Of a DNA stretch of 37,523 bases, positions 37,371 to 37,523 are shown one piece after another. The stretch lies in IMG/VR virus record IMGVR_UViG_3300010392_000604, positions 1 to 37,523 of that record. One strand, given 5' to 3'. The notes below the pieces were generated by a model. It searched no databases, was not told the DNA's origin, and worked only from the letters and a program-made list of their open reading frames with translations. Every line of letters begins with the position of its first letter. Position 1 is the first letter of the stretch. The stretch comes from a virus. The translations under genes were made by a program, and so were the position numbers.

Positions 37371-37523
37371 AGGACTGCTGACTGAATTCTCAGAACTAAA
37401 CTTCCCTGAGGAAGCTTCTATTGACGAACTCAACTGTGATCTGTTCAAAGCAGGCAACAGGACTAAAAGAAAAGGTTTCAGCCCTGAGGTAGGCTCTTCT
37501 CCAGCCTCCGGGCCTTTTCAACT
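37330..37523 (+). CDS. Tail tubular / stabilisation protein, N-terminal fragment
   Basis: The gene runs off the right edge; 64 residues are seen. The start (M-V-S-F-N-Q-T-V-R-T-Q-F-N-K-G-L-L-T-E-F), then F-P-E-E-A-S-I-D-E-L-N-C-D-L, is typical of the large podovirus tail nozzle or stabilisation proteins (T7 gp12 or P22 gp10 role). AGGA lies upstream of the ATG, and the start overlaps the preceding gene by 41 bases. Confidence 0.8.
   Translation, partial: MVSFNQTVRTQFNKGLLTEFSELNFPEEASIDELNCDLFKAGNRTKRKGFSPEVGSSPASGPFQ

Overview
The window looks like the central and larger part of a tailed dsDNA phage genome with podovirus-type (short-tailed) morphogenesis genes. It encodes a terminase pair, portal, scaffold, HK97-fold capsid, head-tail adaptors, a T7-style replication set (primase-helicase, family A polymerase, single-strand binding protein, two PD-(D/E)XK-like nucleases) and phage nucleotide metabolism (ThyX, B12-dependent ribonucleotide reductase, MazG-like hydrolase). 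There is no integrase, repressor or phage RNA polymerase here. The recognisable promoters are all sigma70-like, so transcription probably relies on the host polymerase. The gene mix and small membrane lysis proteins resemble marine podoviruses of the SIO1/VpV262 kind. A gammaproteobacterial marine host is my best guess, not a proven assignment. Both edges cut genes: endolysin on the left, a tail protein on the right. The missing tail genes probably lie between the right edge and the left edge of a circular or permuted map.

Layout. (1) Positions 1-4845, rightward: end of the late region, with an M15 peptidase endolysin, two small membrane proteins, a one-protein spanin, then a sigma70 promoter, a small HNH-like protein, a 1039-residue tail fibre with a possible glycoside-hydrolase-like propeller, and a small accessory protein. 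(2) A bidirectional terminator at 4850-4893 separates this from a long leftward block (27993 down to 4892). That block is packed with overlapping stop/start junctions and many GTG or TTG starts. Read in transcription order it holds tiny early genes and tRNA-Arg(UCU), then an amidoligase / ATP-grasp / two GGCT-like / class II glutamine amidotransferase cluster with many small paralogous proteins (about 26.5-19.4 kb), then primase-helicase, polymerase, SSB and nucleases (19.3-11.5 kb), then nucleotide metabolism and two HNH-type endonucleases (11-4.9 kb). (3) Positions 27994-29457 are non-coding, with hairpins, about 30 CTAG tetranucleotides, palindromes, a G-cluster, a Fur-box-like operator and promoters facing both ways. 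This is the likely control region and a candidate replication origin. (4) Positions 29458-37523, rightward: packaging, capsid and head-tail connector genes.

The most unusual content is the amidoligase cluster. An amidoligase, an ATP-grasp ligase (apparently split by a +1 frameshift), two gamma-glutamylcyclotransferase-like proteins and a class II glutamine amidotransferase together suggest a peptide-bond-forming modification system. It is interleaved with small proteins that share a short motif (K-G-F-x-x-F-x-x-K-x-x-G) at the N-terminus or a related one at the C-terminus. These could be substrates, adaptors or host-takeover factors. Other notable signals are a 28-nt repeat just downstream of two promoters, one of them antisense to the leftward operon, and a set of about ten real genes shorter than 60 codons.
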